Positions 50,826 through 59,227 of a stretch of DNA of 64,000 nucleotides are shown here, piece after piece; positions within the stretch are counted from its first letter, which is position 1; each line of letters starts with the position of its first letter. The DNA comes from Lachnospiraceae bacterium UBA7050. GTDB lineage: Bacteria > Bacillota > Clostridia > Lachnospirales > Lachnospiraceae. The notes under the pieces were generated by a model, which saw nothing but the letters and a program-made list of their open reading frames with translations, searched no databases and was not told the DNA's origin. Position numbers and translations under genes: made by a program. The stretch covers positions 20,466 to 84,465 of the forward strand of contig DLAJ01000023.1 in assembly GCA_002493905.1 (NCBI GenBank). The letters run 5' to 3'.

Positions 50826-52850
50826 ATGAATCAAAAAGAACAGTTAAACAGGGGTCAGATGGATGCAGTCATGCATGCGGACGGCCCTTGTGTTGTTATT
50901 GCACCGCCTGGTTCCGGCAAAACGAAGGTACTGACACTTCATATCAGCACATTGATAGACTGCTATGGTGTTCTGCCGGAACATATTCTTGTCGTGACCT
51001 TCACACGTGCGGCAGCTGGGCAGATGAGGGAACGCTATCTTTTATGCAGGGATGAGGTTCAGACCAGGGTCACCTTTGGAACGTTTCATGCTGTTTTTTA
51101 TCAAATTGTGAGAGAATCTCTGCAGATGGGGGCGGTTCTGAACGGTTATCAGACGAGTCAGCCGCTTCAGATTTTGTCGGAAAAAGAGAAAAAGCAGATA
51201 TTAACCAGCATAGTCGATCAATCAGAGGACCGCCGCAGCAGATTTGGTGATATAGATCAGCTCTGTGCCGTTGTCAGCAGGCGGAAAAATCGTATGGAAG
51301 CCGAAGGTATGCAGGAGGGAGCCGCGGGAGAAGCATCACTTTCAGCGGATGAGGAAAAGCAGTATACAGAAGGAGAGGATAACAGACCGGAAGGAAAGCG
51401 GTATTCAGAAGGAAAAGATAACGCACTGAAAGGAAAGTGGTATACAGGAGGAAAAGACGACACACCGGGGGAAAACCGGAGAGAGGACGAAACAGAACTT
51501 GAGGAATCCATTTATAGGGATTACTGCAGGGCATGCAGGGAACTTGGCAGACTGGATTTTGAGGATATTGCAGATTGCTGTAAACGCATTCTGCAGGATG
51601 GGCGGAACGAACGAATCCTTGCATATTGGAGGGATAAATACCGTTATCTTCTCGTCGATGAATTTCAGGACATCAGTCCTGTGCAATTTGCAATTCTGCG
51701 CATGATCGCCGCACCGAATGACCGTCTTTTTGTCGTGGGGGATGATGATCAGTCTATCTATGGTTTCCGCGGTGCAGATACGAAATTGATGCTTACGCTG
51801 CCGGAATACTATCATGGAATGAACATCTGCCGCCTGACAGTGAACTATCGCAGCGGCAAAAAGATCGTTGCGGCGGCAAGGCGGCTGATCGAGCATAATT
51901 GTCTGCGTTATGACAAGGAGATTGCGGCGGGGAAGACGGAGGAGGGAAACGTCAGGGTTGTTGTCTGTCCTGAAAAAAAGACGCAGATGCGCATCCTTGG
52001 AGAGACACTTCTGCAGATACCGGCAGATGAGACGGCGGCAGTGATACTCAGAACCCATGCGCAGGCTGAGGAGATAAAGCGTGCGGCGGCACAATTCGGT
52101 GTCCGTGCGGCGGTAAAGCAGGAGAAACGGGGAGCGGGCCTTTATGAACATCCTGTGGCGAAAGATGTACTGGCATATTTGAAACTGGCAGTCGTCAGTG
52201 CATCCGGAAAGACAGATATAGAATCCCTGCTGCGGATTGTGAATAAGCCATACCGCGGCGTGAGCAGACATGAGGTGATAAGAAGCGGCGGCAGCTTGGG
52301 AGAACTCTGCCGGTTTTACGAGGAGTCTGCCCCGTTAATGGGGATGCTCCGCCTGTTTCAGAAACAGCTTTCCACATTGGCAGGACTTCCGCCGTCTGCA
52401 GCGTTCTCATATGTCTGCAGAATAATTGGCTATGAATGGAAAATGCCGGGTAAGACCGTTAAAGCCACAGAGAGGGAAACAGAGGCGCAGTCGGTGCTTG
52501 CACTTTTATTGCAGGAAGCAGGGAAAATGAAAAGCTTAGATGAGTGGCTTGCAGCCGCTGACAGCGGTGTATTATTGTCGGAGGCGCAGGAAGAGAAGCA
52601 GGGGCATATTCTGGTTCTTACGATGCATGCATGTAAGGGATTGGAATTTGATCATGTTGTTCTCCCGTACTTGAATGAAGGCGTGATACCGCATAAAAAA
52701 GCGTTCCTGCCGGAAGAACTGGAAGAAGAACGCCGTCTGCTCTATGTGGCAATGACGAGAGCGAGAAAAAACCTGCTTATGACTTGTATTCATAAGCAGG
52801 GCGATCAAAAATATCAAATGTCCCGTTTCCTGCGCGAGCTGATTGAATGA
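50826..52850 (+). CDS. UvrD/Rep-type ATP-dependent DNA helicase
   Basis: A 674-residue superfamily 1A helicase. The motifs are: Q region LNRGQMDAV, Walker A APPGSGKT, Ia TFTRAAAGQM, II LLVDEFQD, III VVGDDDQSIYGFRGAD, IV LTVNYRS, V TMHACKGLEFDHV and VI RRLLYVAMTRA. It unwinds DNA 3' to 5' in repair or replication restart. It is shorter than UvrD/PcrA (about 720-740) and lacks their C-terminal tail. Residues 178-216 are three 13-residue repeats inserted in the 1B subdomain. The ribosome-binding site is weak (GAGAGAGTG far upstream). It stands alone between gltX and a convergent DUF1292 gene. Confidence 0.93.
   Translation: MNQKEQLNRGQMDAVMHADGPCVVIAPPGSGKTKVLTLHISTLIDCYGVLPEHILVVTFTRAAAGQMRERYLLCRDEVQTRVTFGTFHAVFYQIVRESLQMGAVLNGYQTSQPLQILSEKEKKQILTSIVDQSEDRRSRFGDIDQLCAVVSRRKNRMEAEGMQEGAAGEASLSADEEKQYTEGEDNRPEGKRYSEGKDNALKGKWYTGGKDDTPGENRREDETELEESIYRDYCRACRELGRLDFEDIADCCKRILQDGRNERILAYWRDKYRYLLVDEFQDISPVQFAILRMIAAPNDRLFVVGDDDQSIYGFRGADTKLMLTLPEYYHGMNICRLTVNYRSGKKIVAAARRLIEHNCLRYDKEIAAGKTEEGNVRVVVCPEKKTQMRILGETLLQIPADETAAVILRTHAQAEEIKRAAAQFGVRAAVKQEKRGAGLYEHPVAKDVLAYLKLAVVSASGKTDIESLLRIVNKPYRGVSRHEVIRSGGSLGELCRFYEESAPLMGMLRLFQKQLSTLAGLPPSAAFSYVCRIIGYEWKMPGKTVKATERETEAQSVLALLLQEAGKMKSLDEWLAAADSGVLLSEAQEEKQGHILVLTMHACKGLEFDHVVLPYLNEGVIPHKKAFLPEELEEERRLLYVAMTRARKNLLMTCIHKQGDQKYQMSRFLRELIE
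51357..51473 (+). repeat. Three 39-bp in-frame repeats inside the helicase gene
   Basis: Three tandem copies of a 39-bp unit encode KQYTEGEDNRPEG, KRYSEGKDNALKG and KWYTGGKDDTPGE. The unit length keeps the frame, so the array can expand or shrink without breaking the gene. Confidence 0.9.
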
Positions 52851-52871
52851 GAGACTGCCTGCGCAGTCTCT
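52850..52871. terminator. Short hairpin between convergent genes
   Basis: AGAGACTGC (52850-52858) and GCAGTCTCT (52863-52871) form a perfect 9-bp stem with a 4-base loop. It overlaps the helicase stop on one side and the DUF1292 stop on the other and may end both transcripts; the T-runs are poor. Confidence 0.55.
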
Positions 52872-53221
52872 TATTCTTCCTCTGCAAGCAGTTCCTCAAA
52901 GGCAATCTCGTCCAGATATTCGTCGTAGCGGTCGATGACGGCTTCCAGTTCCTGATCATCTGTAATGTTTTCGATATCGGGGTCTGCGCCGGGGTCAGTC
53001 TCGTCGATCAGATAACGGTAGAACCATGCCTGATCGGGGCTGTATCCGCCGTGCTCATCAACAGGGAGAAGCGCGGCATACTTGTGTTCCGATCCGGGTA
53101 TGGTTAAAATGGCGGCAACAATACAGGTGGTATAGCCGTCGTCATGATAGACATCCATTGTAACGAGCTCTTCATCTGCACGGATGTCCGCCAATGCATC
53201 ATCGCGGTTATTTTCAGACAT
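52871..53221 (-). CDS. DUF1292-family protein
   Basis: A 116-residue acidic cytoplasmic protein. The block VTMDVYHDDGYTTCIVAAILTIPGSEHKYAALLPVDE is typical of the DUF1292 (YrzB-like) family, whose function is unknown; the end (EYLDEIAFEELLAEEE) is strongly acidic. AAAAGGAGG precedes the start. In other Firmicutes YrzB lies beside alanyl-tRNA synthetase and Holliday-junction genes; here it is alone, converging on the helicase gene. Confidence 0.85.
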   Translation of the reverse strand: MSENNRDDALADIRADEELVTMDVYHDDGYTTCIVAAILTIPGSEHKYAALLPVDEHGGYSPDQAWFYRYLIDETDPGADPDIENITDDQELEAVIDRYDEYLDEIAFEELLAEEE

Positions 53222-53299
53222 GGCAAAGCCTCCTTTTCCAACATTTTACAGAAAGAGTATGAAAAAAGCAAGGTTTGGATAGGAAAAGGAAAAATTTTG

Positions 53300-53308
53300 T
53301 GATATACT
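53300..53308 (+). promoter_or_regulatory. Extended -10 promoter element
   Basis: TGATATACT: a TG dinucleotide one base before TATACT (53303-53308), 24 bases upstream of the GlgX-like start. No good -35 is present, which is usual for extended -10 promoters. Confidence 0.45.
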
Positions 53309-53331
53309 ACATATATTCGAGAGGACACACT

Positions 53332-55359
53332 ATGAGACTTGAGATCGATCATAAAAGAGGGTTTCCGTATCCGCTTGGGGTAACCATTATTGAGAACAGG
53401 ATCAATTTTGCCGCAGTCATGCATACACAGAATGAATGCGGTGTGATTCTTTATGACAGAAAAAGCGGGAGTGAATACAGAATTCCGTTCAGAGGCGAGG
53501 ATCGGATCGGAAATATCCGCTGCCTGTCCATCGCACGCAGTACGGACATTTCTTATGGATACAATTTTTATGACGGGGATGAGATCATTACAGATCCCTA
53601 TGCGAAGCGCATTTTAGGAAATGAGCACTGGGGCGGGGATACGTATATCAAAGAAGGCGGACAGCAAAAAGAGCAGAGAGACATCGTAAGACCGCAGCTC
53701 AGGGCAGGAATTGCGGAGAGAAGCTTTGACTGGCAGGATGATGCGCCGCTTCGGATCCCATATGAGGACAGTGTTTTCTACTGCACCCATGTGCGAGGGT
53801 TTACGAAAGCACCGGGCTCAGGAGTAAAGAAAAAGGGTACTTTTGCGGGTGTGATCGAAAAAATACCGTACTTAAAAAAACTTGGCATCAAAAATATAGA
53901 ATTTATGCCCATTTATGAGTTCTCCGAGACGTTCTGGCAGGAAGAGGAGAACACGATGCAGTATGCGGTCAGGCATTATATGGACAAGCCCTCGGAGCAG
54001 CAGAGACGCATCAATTACTGGGGGTATTGCAATGCGTTTTATTTTGCGCCTAAGGCGTCTTATGCAGCATCGGGAGACTGCGTGAACGAATTAAAGCAGA
54101 TGATCCGCGAACTGCACCAGAACGGCATAGAAGTGATCTGCCAGTTCTATTTCCCGGATTCCTGCAAGCAGGGATATATTTTAGAGGTTATTAAATACTG
54201 GGTATTGGAATATCATATTGACGGGATTCACCTGATGGGTAACGGCATCCCGGTGACGCTTCTTGCGACGGAGCCGCTTTTAAGCAATACGAAGCTGATT
54301 TATTATGGGTTTCCGTATGAGCAGATTTATACGGGAAGTGAGCTGCCGGAATACCGGAATCTCGCCGCAGCGACGGATGCGTTTATGATGGATGCGCGCA
54401 GATACTTAAAAGGCGACGGGGGCATGCTGCAGGCGATGATGTGGCATTTTACCACGAATCCTGATAAAAACGGTGTACTGCATTACATTACAAATTATTA
54501 TGGTTTTACGCTCTATGACCTTGTATCTTATAACCGCAAGCACAATGAGGCAAACGGCGAAGAAAACAGGGATGGCTGGGAGAATGATCACAGCTGGAAC
54601 TGCGGTGCGGAAGGAATGTGCCGCAGGCTTTCTGTCGTCAGGCTGCGCATGCGGCAGATAAGAAATGCAATGACAATGGTTGTACTTTCTCAGGGGACGC
54701 CGTTTTTAATGGCTGGGGATGAGGACTGCAATACACAGAGAGGCAATAATAATCCTTACTGTCAGGATAATGAGATTGGCTGGAAAGACTGGGGGCGGGG
54801 AGTTTCAGTGGACAGGCAGCGTAATTTTGTCGAAAAACTGCTGGCATTCCGGAACGCGCATGCTGTATTCCGCAAAAAGGGAGCATGCAGCAATGTGGAC
54901 AGACTTTCCTGCGGCTATCCTGAGATATCGTTCCATTCCGACGAAGCCTACCGGATTCGTCCGGAAAACCATGATTGGCATATAGGATTGATGTATGCGG
55001 GAATTTATGGTAATCAGAAGGGCGAAAGCGACGAGGACATCTATGTTGCCTATAATATGCATTGGAACGAACACCGTTTTGCTCTTCCAAAGCTAAAGAA
55101 AGATTATGCATGGCGGCTGGTCATGGATACAGCGCTGGAAGAAAGCTTTGATGTGGATGAATGGAAGCTGGATGGTTATACGACGGCGTCCGGCAGAAGC
55201 ATTCAGGTTCTGATCGGGACCAAAAGAGAGGAAGATACAAAGCCTTCTACAAAAACACAAAAAGAGGAACACAAAAGAAAAAAGAGGCCGCAGGCTGTAA
55301 AGGCCGGGCACAGCCGGATGGAGACAGCAAAGGAAACGGAGAGTGAAACAGATCTATGA
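53332..55359 (+). CDS. GlgX/isoamylase-like protein that has lost its catalytic residues
   Basis: A 675-residue protein with the plan of glycogen-debranching GH13 enzymes: an N-terminal CBM48-like domain (YGYNFYDGDEIITDPYAKRI), the barrel (VIEKIPYLKKLGIKNIEFMPI) and the diagnostic GlgX blocks GFTLYDLVSYNRKHNEANGE, WNCGAEG and GNNNPYCQDNEIGW. The active site is changed: the nucleophile motif DGFRFD reads DGIHLM (Met302, His300), AEPWD reads YYGFP (Tyr325 for Glu) and the HD before GFTL is Tyr389-Tyr390. It should be inactive as a hydrolase and may bind glycogen or another partner. The tail (from about 630) is Lys/Glu-rich. GAGAGGA lies seven bases before the ATG. Confidence 0.88.
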   Translation: MRLEIDHKRGFPYPLGVTIIENRINFAAVMHTQNECGVILYDRKSGSEYRIPFRGEDRIGNIRCLSIARSTDISYGYNFYDGDEIITDPYAKRILGNEHWGGDTYIKEGGQQKEQRDIVRPQLRAGIAERSFDWQDDAPLRIPYEDSVFYCTHVRGFTKAPGSGVKKKGTFAGVIEKIPYLKKLGIKNIEFMPIYEFSETFWQEEENTMQYAVRHYMDKPSEQQRRINYWGYCNAFYFAPKASYAASGDCVNELKQMIRELHQNGIEVICQFYFPDSCKQGYILEVIKYWVLEYHIDGIHLMGNGIPVTLLATEPLLSNTKLIYYGFPYEQIYTGSELPEYRNLAAATDAFMMDARRYLKGDGGMLQAMMWHFTTNPDKNGVLHYITNYYGFTLYDLVSYNRKHNEANGEENRDGWENDHSWNCGAEGMCRRLSVVRLRMRQIRNAMTMVVLSQGTPFLMAGDEDCNTQRGNNNPYCQDNEIGWKDWGRGVSVDRQRNFVEKLLAFRNAHAVFRKKGACSNVDRLSCGYPEISFHSDEAYRIRPENHDWHIGLMYAGIYGNQKGESDEDIYVAYNMHWNEHRFALPKLKKDYAWRLVMDTALEESFDVDEWKLDGYTTASGRSIQVLIGTKREEDTKPSTKTQKEEHKRKKRPQAVKAGHSRMETAKETESETDL

Positions 55360-55892
55360 GTAAGCTGGCAAAGCACCTAAAGACAATCACAATGCACAAA
55401 TATCTGGTAATGAAGCATTGTTTCCGGCTTGGATTATATAAACAGGGTCTGACGCATGATCTGTCAAAATACATGCCAACCGAGCTTTTCACCGGAGCAA
55501 AATATTATCAAGGTACGAGAAGCCCAAATGCGGGAGAACGGGAAGCAAAGGGATATTCTCTCGCATGGATGCATCATAAGGGCAGAAACCGGCATCATTA
55601 TGAGTTTTGGACTGATTATAGCATTCAGACAAAACGGATGGAGCCGATGCCGATGCCGACACGATTTGTTTTAGAGATGCTTGCAGACCGGATGGCGGCA
55701 TCCAAGGTTTATAAAGGAGAGGCATACACGGATTCCTCACCGCTTGAATATTATCAGCAGGCGAGCGACCATATGCTGATTCACCCAAAGACAAGGAAAC
55801 AGCTTGAGTTTCTGCTGCGCATGCTTGCACGGGACGGGGAGGATAAGACCTTTTGTTATATCCGCACACGCATTATGAAAAAGCGCATATAG
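55356..55892 (+). CDS. DUF5662-family protein
   Basis: A 178-residue cytoplasmic protein of unknown function. The start overlaps the GlgX-like stop by four bases (ATGA), so both are translated together. His-rich motifs recur: LTHDLSKY, WMHHKGRNRHHYEFW and the helix RFVLEMLADRMAASKVY, reminiscent of an HD-type metal-binding helical bundle. The family is common in Firmicutes and phages; its role is not known to me. A link to the inactive GlgX-like protein is suggested by the gene order only. Confidence 0.8.
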   Translation: MSKLAKHLKTITMHKYLVMKHCFRLGLYKQGLTHDLSKYMPTELFTGAKYYQGTRSPNAGEREAKGYSLAWMHHKGRNRHHYEFWTDYSIQTKRMEPMPMPTRFVLEMLADRMAASKVYKGEAYTDSSPLEYYQQASDHMLIHPKTRKQLEFLLRMLARDGEDKTFCYIRTRIMKKRI

Positions 55893-55919
55893 TAGTAGTA
55901 AAATCACAATGGAGATCGT

Positions 55920-56264
55920 ATGATGAATTCCATTTTTGTGCTCTTACTTTTGTTATGCTGCTGTAATCACGGTGACGAATCATGCGGCTGTGGGGACCGG
56001 AGCTCATGCGGTGAGCCGGAATGCGGCTGCGGAGAGAGGCGTCCGCGCAGGGAGCCGGAATGTGGCTGTGAGGACAGACGTCCGCGCAGGGAGCCGGAAT
56101 GCGGCTGTGAAGACAGACGTCCGTGCGGAACGCCGGGACAGAATGCAAGGCGGGATGACAACCCGTTCTCACCGTTTACAAGAGATCACTGCGATGATCA
56201 GGACTATCCCCCTTTTAGGGGAAATAAGGGACCGTGCGGATGTGAGGATACTCAGGACGCATAA
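55920..56264 (+). CDS. Small Cys-rich repeat protein
   Basis: About 114 residues. A hydrophobic N-terminus ending in three Cys (IFVLLLLLCCCNHGDE) could be a membrane or lipid-attached segment. Then come three 13-residue repeats of the type EPECGCEDRRPRR, rich in Cys, Glu and Arg, and a C-terminus with CDDQDYPPF and GPCGCED. GGAG lies five bases before ATG 55920; ATG 55923 is an alternative. Two other frames are also open through the repeats, but only this one has a plausible N-terminus. Function unknown; metal binding is conceivable. Confidence 0.65.
   Translation: MMNSIFVLLLLLCCCNHGDESCGCGDRSSCGEPECGCGERRPRREPECGCEDRRPRREPECGCEDRRPCGTPGQNARRDDNPFSPFTRDHCDDQDYPPFRGNKGPCGCEDTQDA
56013..56129 (+). 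repeat. Three tandem 39-bp repeats in the Cys-rich gene
   Basis: Units start with GAGCCGGAATG at 56013, 56052 and 56091 and encode the Cys-Gly-Cys repeat of the small protein. The third copy diverges near its end. Confidence 0.9.
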
Positions 56265-56312
56265 GGGAACGACCCGCCGCAGGCGGGAATAAGATCAATG
56301 GAGGAAGCGAAG

Positions 56313-57362
56313 ATGAGCGCGGATAAGTATGTTGCGTATGTATCGACCTATACAATGGGAGGCAATCACGGCATCAAAGTGTATGATGTGGATGTCAGAA
56401 AAGGAAGGATGAAGGAAAAGGATGAGGTAGAGATTACCAATTCTTCCTATGTGACAATTTCCCATAACCGGCAGTATTTTTATTCGATCACTGATTTCGG
56501 CGTGGAAGCCTTTTTTATTCGTGAGGACGGAACGCTGAAGCTGATCAATCACGCTTCCATTAACGGCATGCGCGGCTGTTATCTCTCAACGGATTTTGAA
56601 GACCGTTATTTATTTGTGGCAGGGTATCACGATGGAAAAATTACGATGCTCGCCTTAAATGAGGACGGAAGTATTGGTAAGATTACGGATGAGATTTACT
56701 TAAAAGGTCTGGGCAGCATCGCGGAGCGCAATTTCAGGCCCCATGTCAACTGCGTGAAGATGACGCGTGACAATCATTATCTGCTTGCAGCGGACCCCGG
56801 AATGGACCACGTGAATGTGTATCGCGTTGATTTTCAGAAAGGTAAATTGAATCCGGTGGACGTCATCCGCAGCGAGCAGGAATCCGCGCCGAGACATCTC
56901 TGTTTTTCAAAGGATGGGCGCTTCCTCTATATTGTGCATGAGCTGAAAAATTATATTGATGTGTACCGTTATGAGGAATTAAACGGCAATCCCGAATTTG
57001 AGAAAATACAGAACATTTCCACTCTGAATGAATACCATGCGAGCAATTCCGCAGCCTGCACGATCAAGTTTTCACTTGATTATCAGTATGTGGTAAGTTC
57101 CAATGCCGGAGATAACAGTGTGGTGGTGTACGCTGTGGATAAGAAGAGCGGAATGCTGACTAAGCGGCTCTGTCTGCCGGTCAGCGGCGATTATCCAAAG
57201 GACGCTGCACTGTTTCCGGATAACAGGCATTTGGTTTCACTCAATCATGAGTCGAACACGATGACATTTTTCAGCGTTGATACACAGAGAGGACTGCTTG
57301 TCATGAACGGGAAAGAACTGGTAGTAGAGCGGCCGAACTGCATTATTTTTCATAAGCTGTAG
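56313..57362 (+). CDS. Lactonase-family beta-propeller protein (6-phosphogluconolactonase-like)
   Basis: A 349-residue seven-bladed propeller of the YbhE/Pgl type. The N-terminus YVAYVSTYTMGGNHGIKVYDVD, the block RPHVNCVKMTRDNHYLLAADPGMDHVNVY, the helix-free repeats SAPRHLCFSKDGRFLYIVHEL and the C-terminus DAALFPDNRHLVSLNHESNTMTFF are typical. Members open sugar-acid lactones, for example in the pentose phosphate pathway; the substrate here is open. ATG 56313 has GGAGG eight bases upstream, and the ATG at 56298 overlaps that site. It is in the same direction as the Cys-rich gene, 48 bp behind it. Confidence 0.87.
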   Translation: MSADKYVAYVSTYTMGGNHGIKVYDVDVRKGRMKEKDEVEITNSSYVTISHNRQYFYSITDFGVEAFFIREDGTLKLINHASINGMRGCYLSTDFEDRYLFVAGYHDGKITMLALNEDGSIGKITDEIYLKGLGSIAERNFRPHVNCVKMTRDNHYLLAADPGMDHVNVYRVDFQKGKLNPVDVIRSEQESAPRHLCFSKDGRFLYIVHELKNYIDVYRYEELNGNPEFEKIQNISTLNEYHASNSAACTIKFSLDYQYVVSSNAGDNSVVVYAVDKKSGMLTKRLCLPVSGDYPKDAALFPDNRHLVSLNHESNTMTFFSVDTQRGLLVMNGKELVVERPNCIIFHKL

Positions 57363-57365
57363 AAT

Positions 57366-57458
57366 GAAAAATCAAAGATTTTTCAATTTTCTATTTGAGC
57401 AGTATCGCAAGCTTTGCTTGCGATATGCATGGGGATTAGAATGACGAATCATTCTAGA
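57366..57458 (+). repeat. Cluster of three hairpins after the lactonase gene
   Basis: GAAAAATC/GATTTTTC (57366-57384), TATCGCAAGC/GCTTGCGATA (about 57412-57434) and TAGAATGA/TCATTCTA (about 57438-57457) are three successive perfect stems. The first, followed by AATTTTC, may be the terminator of the lactonase gene. The 200-bp stretch to exoA has no gene. Confidence 0.6.
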
Positions 57459-57512
57459 TAAAAGAAAGCACCAGATAGCTTGTTGAGGTGCCTCCAAAAG
57501 TTAGATTTTATT

Positions 57513-57545
57513 AGCGAGACAGCATCGGCTGCCTCGCTATTTTAT
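57513..57545 (+). terminator. Hairpin terminator between convergent genes
   Basis: TAGCGAGACAGC (57513-57524) pairs with GCTGCCTCGCTA (57529-57540) except for one A/C mismatch; TTTTATGCATTTTTT follows. It faces the end of exoA on the other strand. The bases just before it (about 57484-57510, with CTCCAAAAGTTAGA) resemble the terminal repeats of IS150-type insertion sequences, but no transposase is near. Confidence 0.65.
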
Positions 57546-57564
57546 GCATTTTTTAGACAGGGTT

Positions 57565-58320
57565 TTATAAGTCGGCTGTCAGTTCAATCGGGCAGTGGTC
57601 AGAGCCAAATACCGATGAGTGGATGGCGGCGCCTGTCAGCTTTTTGTCAAGTCGGCTGGAACTTAAAAAATAATCAATACGCCATCCCGCATTTTTTTCG
57701 CGTGCATGGAACATATAGGACCACCAAGAGTAGGCACCCGTTAAATCGGGATAAAAATAGCGGAATGTATCGGTAAAACCGCTGTCAAGAAAGGCGGTCA
57801 TTTTGCTGCGCTCCTCATCGGTGAAACCGGCATTGCCGCGGTTACTTTTCGGATTTTTAAGGTCGATCTCACTGTGTGCGACGTTGAGGTCGCCGCAGAT
57901 GATGACCGGTTTGACTGTATCCAGAGAGCGGATATAATTTTGAAAAGAGTCCTCCCATTCCATGCGGTAGGAGAGACGTGTGAGTTCCCGCTGGGCGTTC
58001 GGCGTATAGCAGGTCACCATATAGAATGAAGGAAATTCTAAAGTGATAACGCGGCCTTCATGGTCATGCTTTTCTACGCCGATTCCATATGAGACGGATA
58101 CCGGCTCTTCTTTTGTAAAAACAGCTGTACCGGAATATCCCTTCTTTTCTGCATAATTCCAATATTGCTGATAATCCGGCAGATCGAGCGTAAGCTGGCC
58201 CTCTGAGAGCTTGCTTTCCTGAATACAAAAAATATCCGCATCCGCCTCGTTAAAAAAATCAAGAAATCCCTTCTGTATGCAGGCGCGCAGTCCGTTTACA
58301 TTCCATGAGATCAGTTTCAT
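57565..58320 (-). CDS. exoA: Exodeoxyribonuclease III (AP endonuclease)
   Basis: Cuts DNA 5' to abasic sites in base excision repair and has 3'-exonuclease activity. The 251-residue protein shows the family motifs: WNVNGLRA, IQESKL (metal-binding Glu), CYTPNAQRE, GDLNVAHSEIDL (catalytic Asp and Asn), WWSYMFHAREKNAGWRIDYFL and GSDHCPI (catalytic His). ACGGAGG precedes the start. It has its own promoter, divergent from the MBL hydrolase gene. Confidence 0.97.
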   Translation of the reverse strand: MKLISWNVNGLRACIQKGFLDFFNEADADIFCIQESKLSEGQLTLDLPDYQQYWNYAEKKGYSGTAVFTKEEPVSVSYGIGVEKHDHEGRVITLEFPSFYMVTCYTPNAQRELTRLSYRMEWEDSFQNYIRSLDTVKPVIICGDLNVAHSEIDLKNPKSNRGNAGFTDEERSKMTAFLDSGFTDTFRYFYPDLTGAYSWWSYMFHAREKNAGWRIDYFLSSSRLDKKLTGAAIHSSVFGSDHCPIELTADL

Positions 58321-58331
58321 TTGTACCTCCG

Positions 58332-58360
58332 TTGTTATTTTGAACCGTTTTATGTATAAT
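58332..58360 (+). promoter_or_regulatory. Promoter of the MBL hydrolase gene
   Basis: TTGTTA (58332-58337), a 17-base spacer and TATAAT (58355-58360), 61 bases before the start codon. Confidence 0.65.
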
Positions 58361-58375
58361 GGTCTTTAGATCATA

Positions 58376-58404
58376 ATTATAGAATGTTTTACAGCGAAAG
58401 GCAA
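58376..58404 (-). promoter_or_regulatory. Promoter of exoA
   Basis: On the minus strand TTGCCT (58399-58404), 17 bases and TATAAT (58376-58381). It is divergent from, and adjacent to, the MBL promoter, so the two transcripts overlap at their starts. Confidence 0.65.
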
Positions 58405-58420
58405 GGAGAGCGGTAAGAAA

Positions 58421-59203
58421 ATGAGAGCGGTACATATTTATCACAGCGGTTTCTATATGGAATTTGCACATTGTACAATGCTGTTTGATTATTATGAGGG
58501 AACGCTGCCGCCGCTTAAAACGGATAAGCCGCTGTATGTGTTTGCCAGCCATGTACATCAGGATCATTTCAGCTTTTGCGTATTTACGAAAGAAGAACTG
58601 CGCGCGCATCCAAATGTTATTTATTTGCTGTCAAACGATATTAAGCGAAAGTATAACCGGAATTTCTTTCTGCGTCAGGGAGTGACGAAGGAGCAGTATG
58701 AACGGATCATATTTGTGAAGGCAGGGGAGACGGTCTGTACGGAGGGGGAAGAGAAGAACCTGGAGGGAACGGATGAACCGGCCGCGGCAGACGGATTATA
58801 TAAATCAGTCATCCGCACCCTGTGTTCCACAGATGCAGGCGTGGCGTTTCTGGTTGAGACGGACGGGCGCCGGATTTTTCATGCGGGAGACTTAAACTGG
58901 TGGAGCTGGGAGGGAGAAAGCAGGGAAGACGAGATTGAAATGGAGCGGGCATATAAAGACGAAATTAAAAAGCTTTCGGGGGAGCGTATTGATCTTGCGT
59001 GCCTGCCGTTGGACGGCAGGCAGAAAGAACGGTTTGCGCTTGGATTTGACTGGTTTATGCGGCATGTGGAGACAGCGCATGCGTATCCGATGCATTATTG
59101 GGACGATGATTCTGTCATTGCCGGGCTGCTTGCATTACCGTGCAGTGAACCATACCGGGACAGGATTGTCAGGGAGCCTGAATTGGTACTGCAGGAAAGC
59201 TGA
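58421..59203 (+). CDS. MBL-fold metallo-hydrolase
   Basis: A 260-residue metallo-beta-lactamase-fold protein. The metal motif HVHQDHF (HxHxDH) lies near residue 48, the second-site Asp is in IFHAGDLNWW and a late His in YPMHYWDD. This form with GDLNWW is common in Clostridia and is related to UlaG/YcjY-like hydrolases; the substrate is unknown. GCAAGGAGAG precedes the ATG. It ends 24 bp before the response regulator gene and may be co-transcribed with it. Confidence 0.87.
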   Translation: MRAVHIYHSGFYMEFAHCTMLFDYYEGTLPPLKTDKPLYVFASHVHQDHFSFCVFTKEELRAHPNVIYLLSNDIKRKYNRNFFLRQGVTKEQYERIIFVKAGETVCTEGEEKNLEGTDEPAAADGLYKSVIRTLCSTDAGVAFLVETDGRRIFHAGDLNWWSWEGESREDEIEMERAYKDEIKKLSGERIDLACLPLDGRQKERFALGFDWFMRHVETAHAYPMHYWDDDSVIAGLLALPCSEPYRDRIVREPELVLQES

Positions 59204-59227
59204 TGCGGTAGAAAGGGTGAGAACAGG

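Noticed and set aside
55936..56292. Alternative Arg-rich frames across the Cys-rich repeat gene
   Set aside because: They lack a suitable ribosome-binding site and a plausible N-terminus; the frame from 55920 has both.
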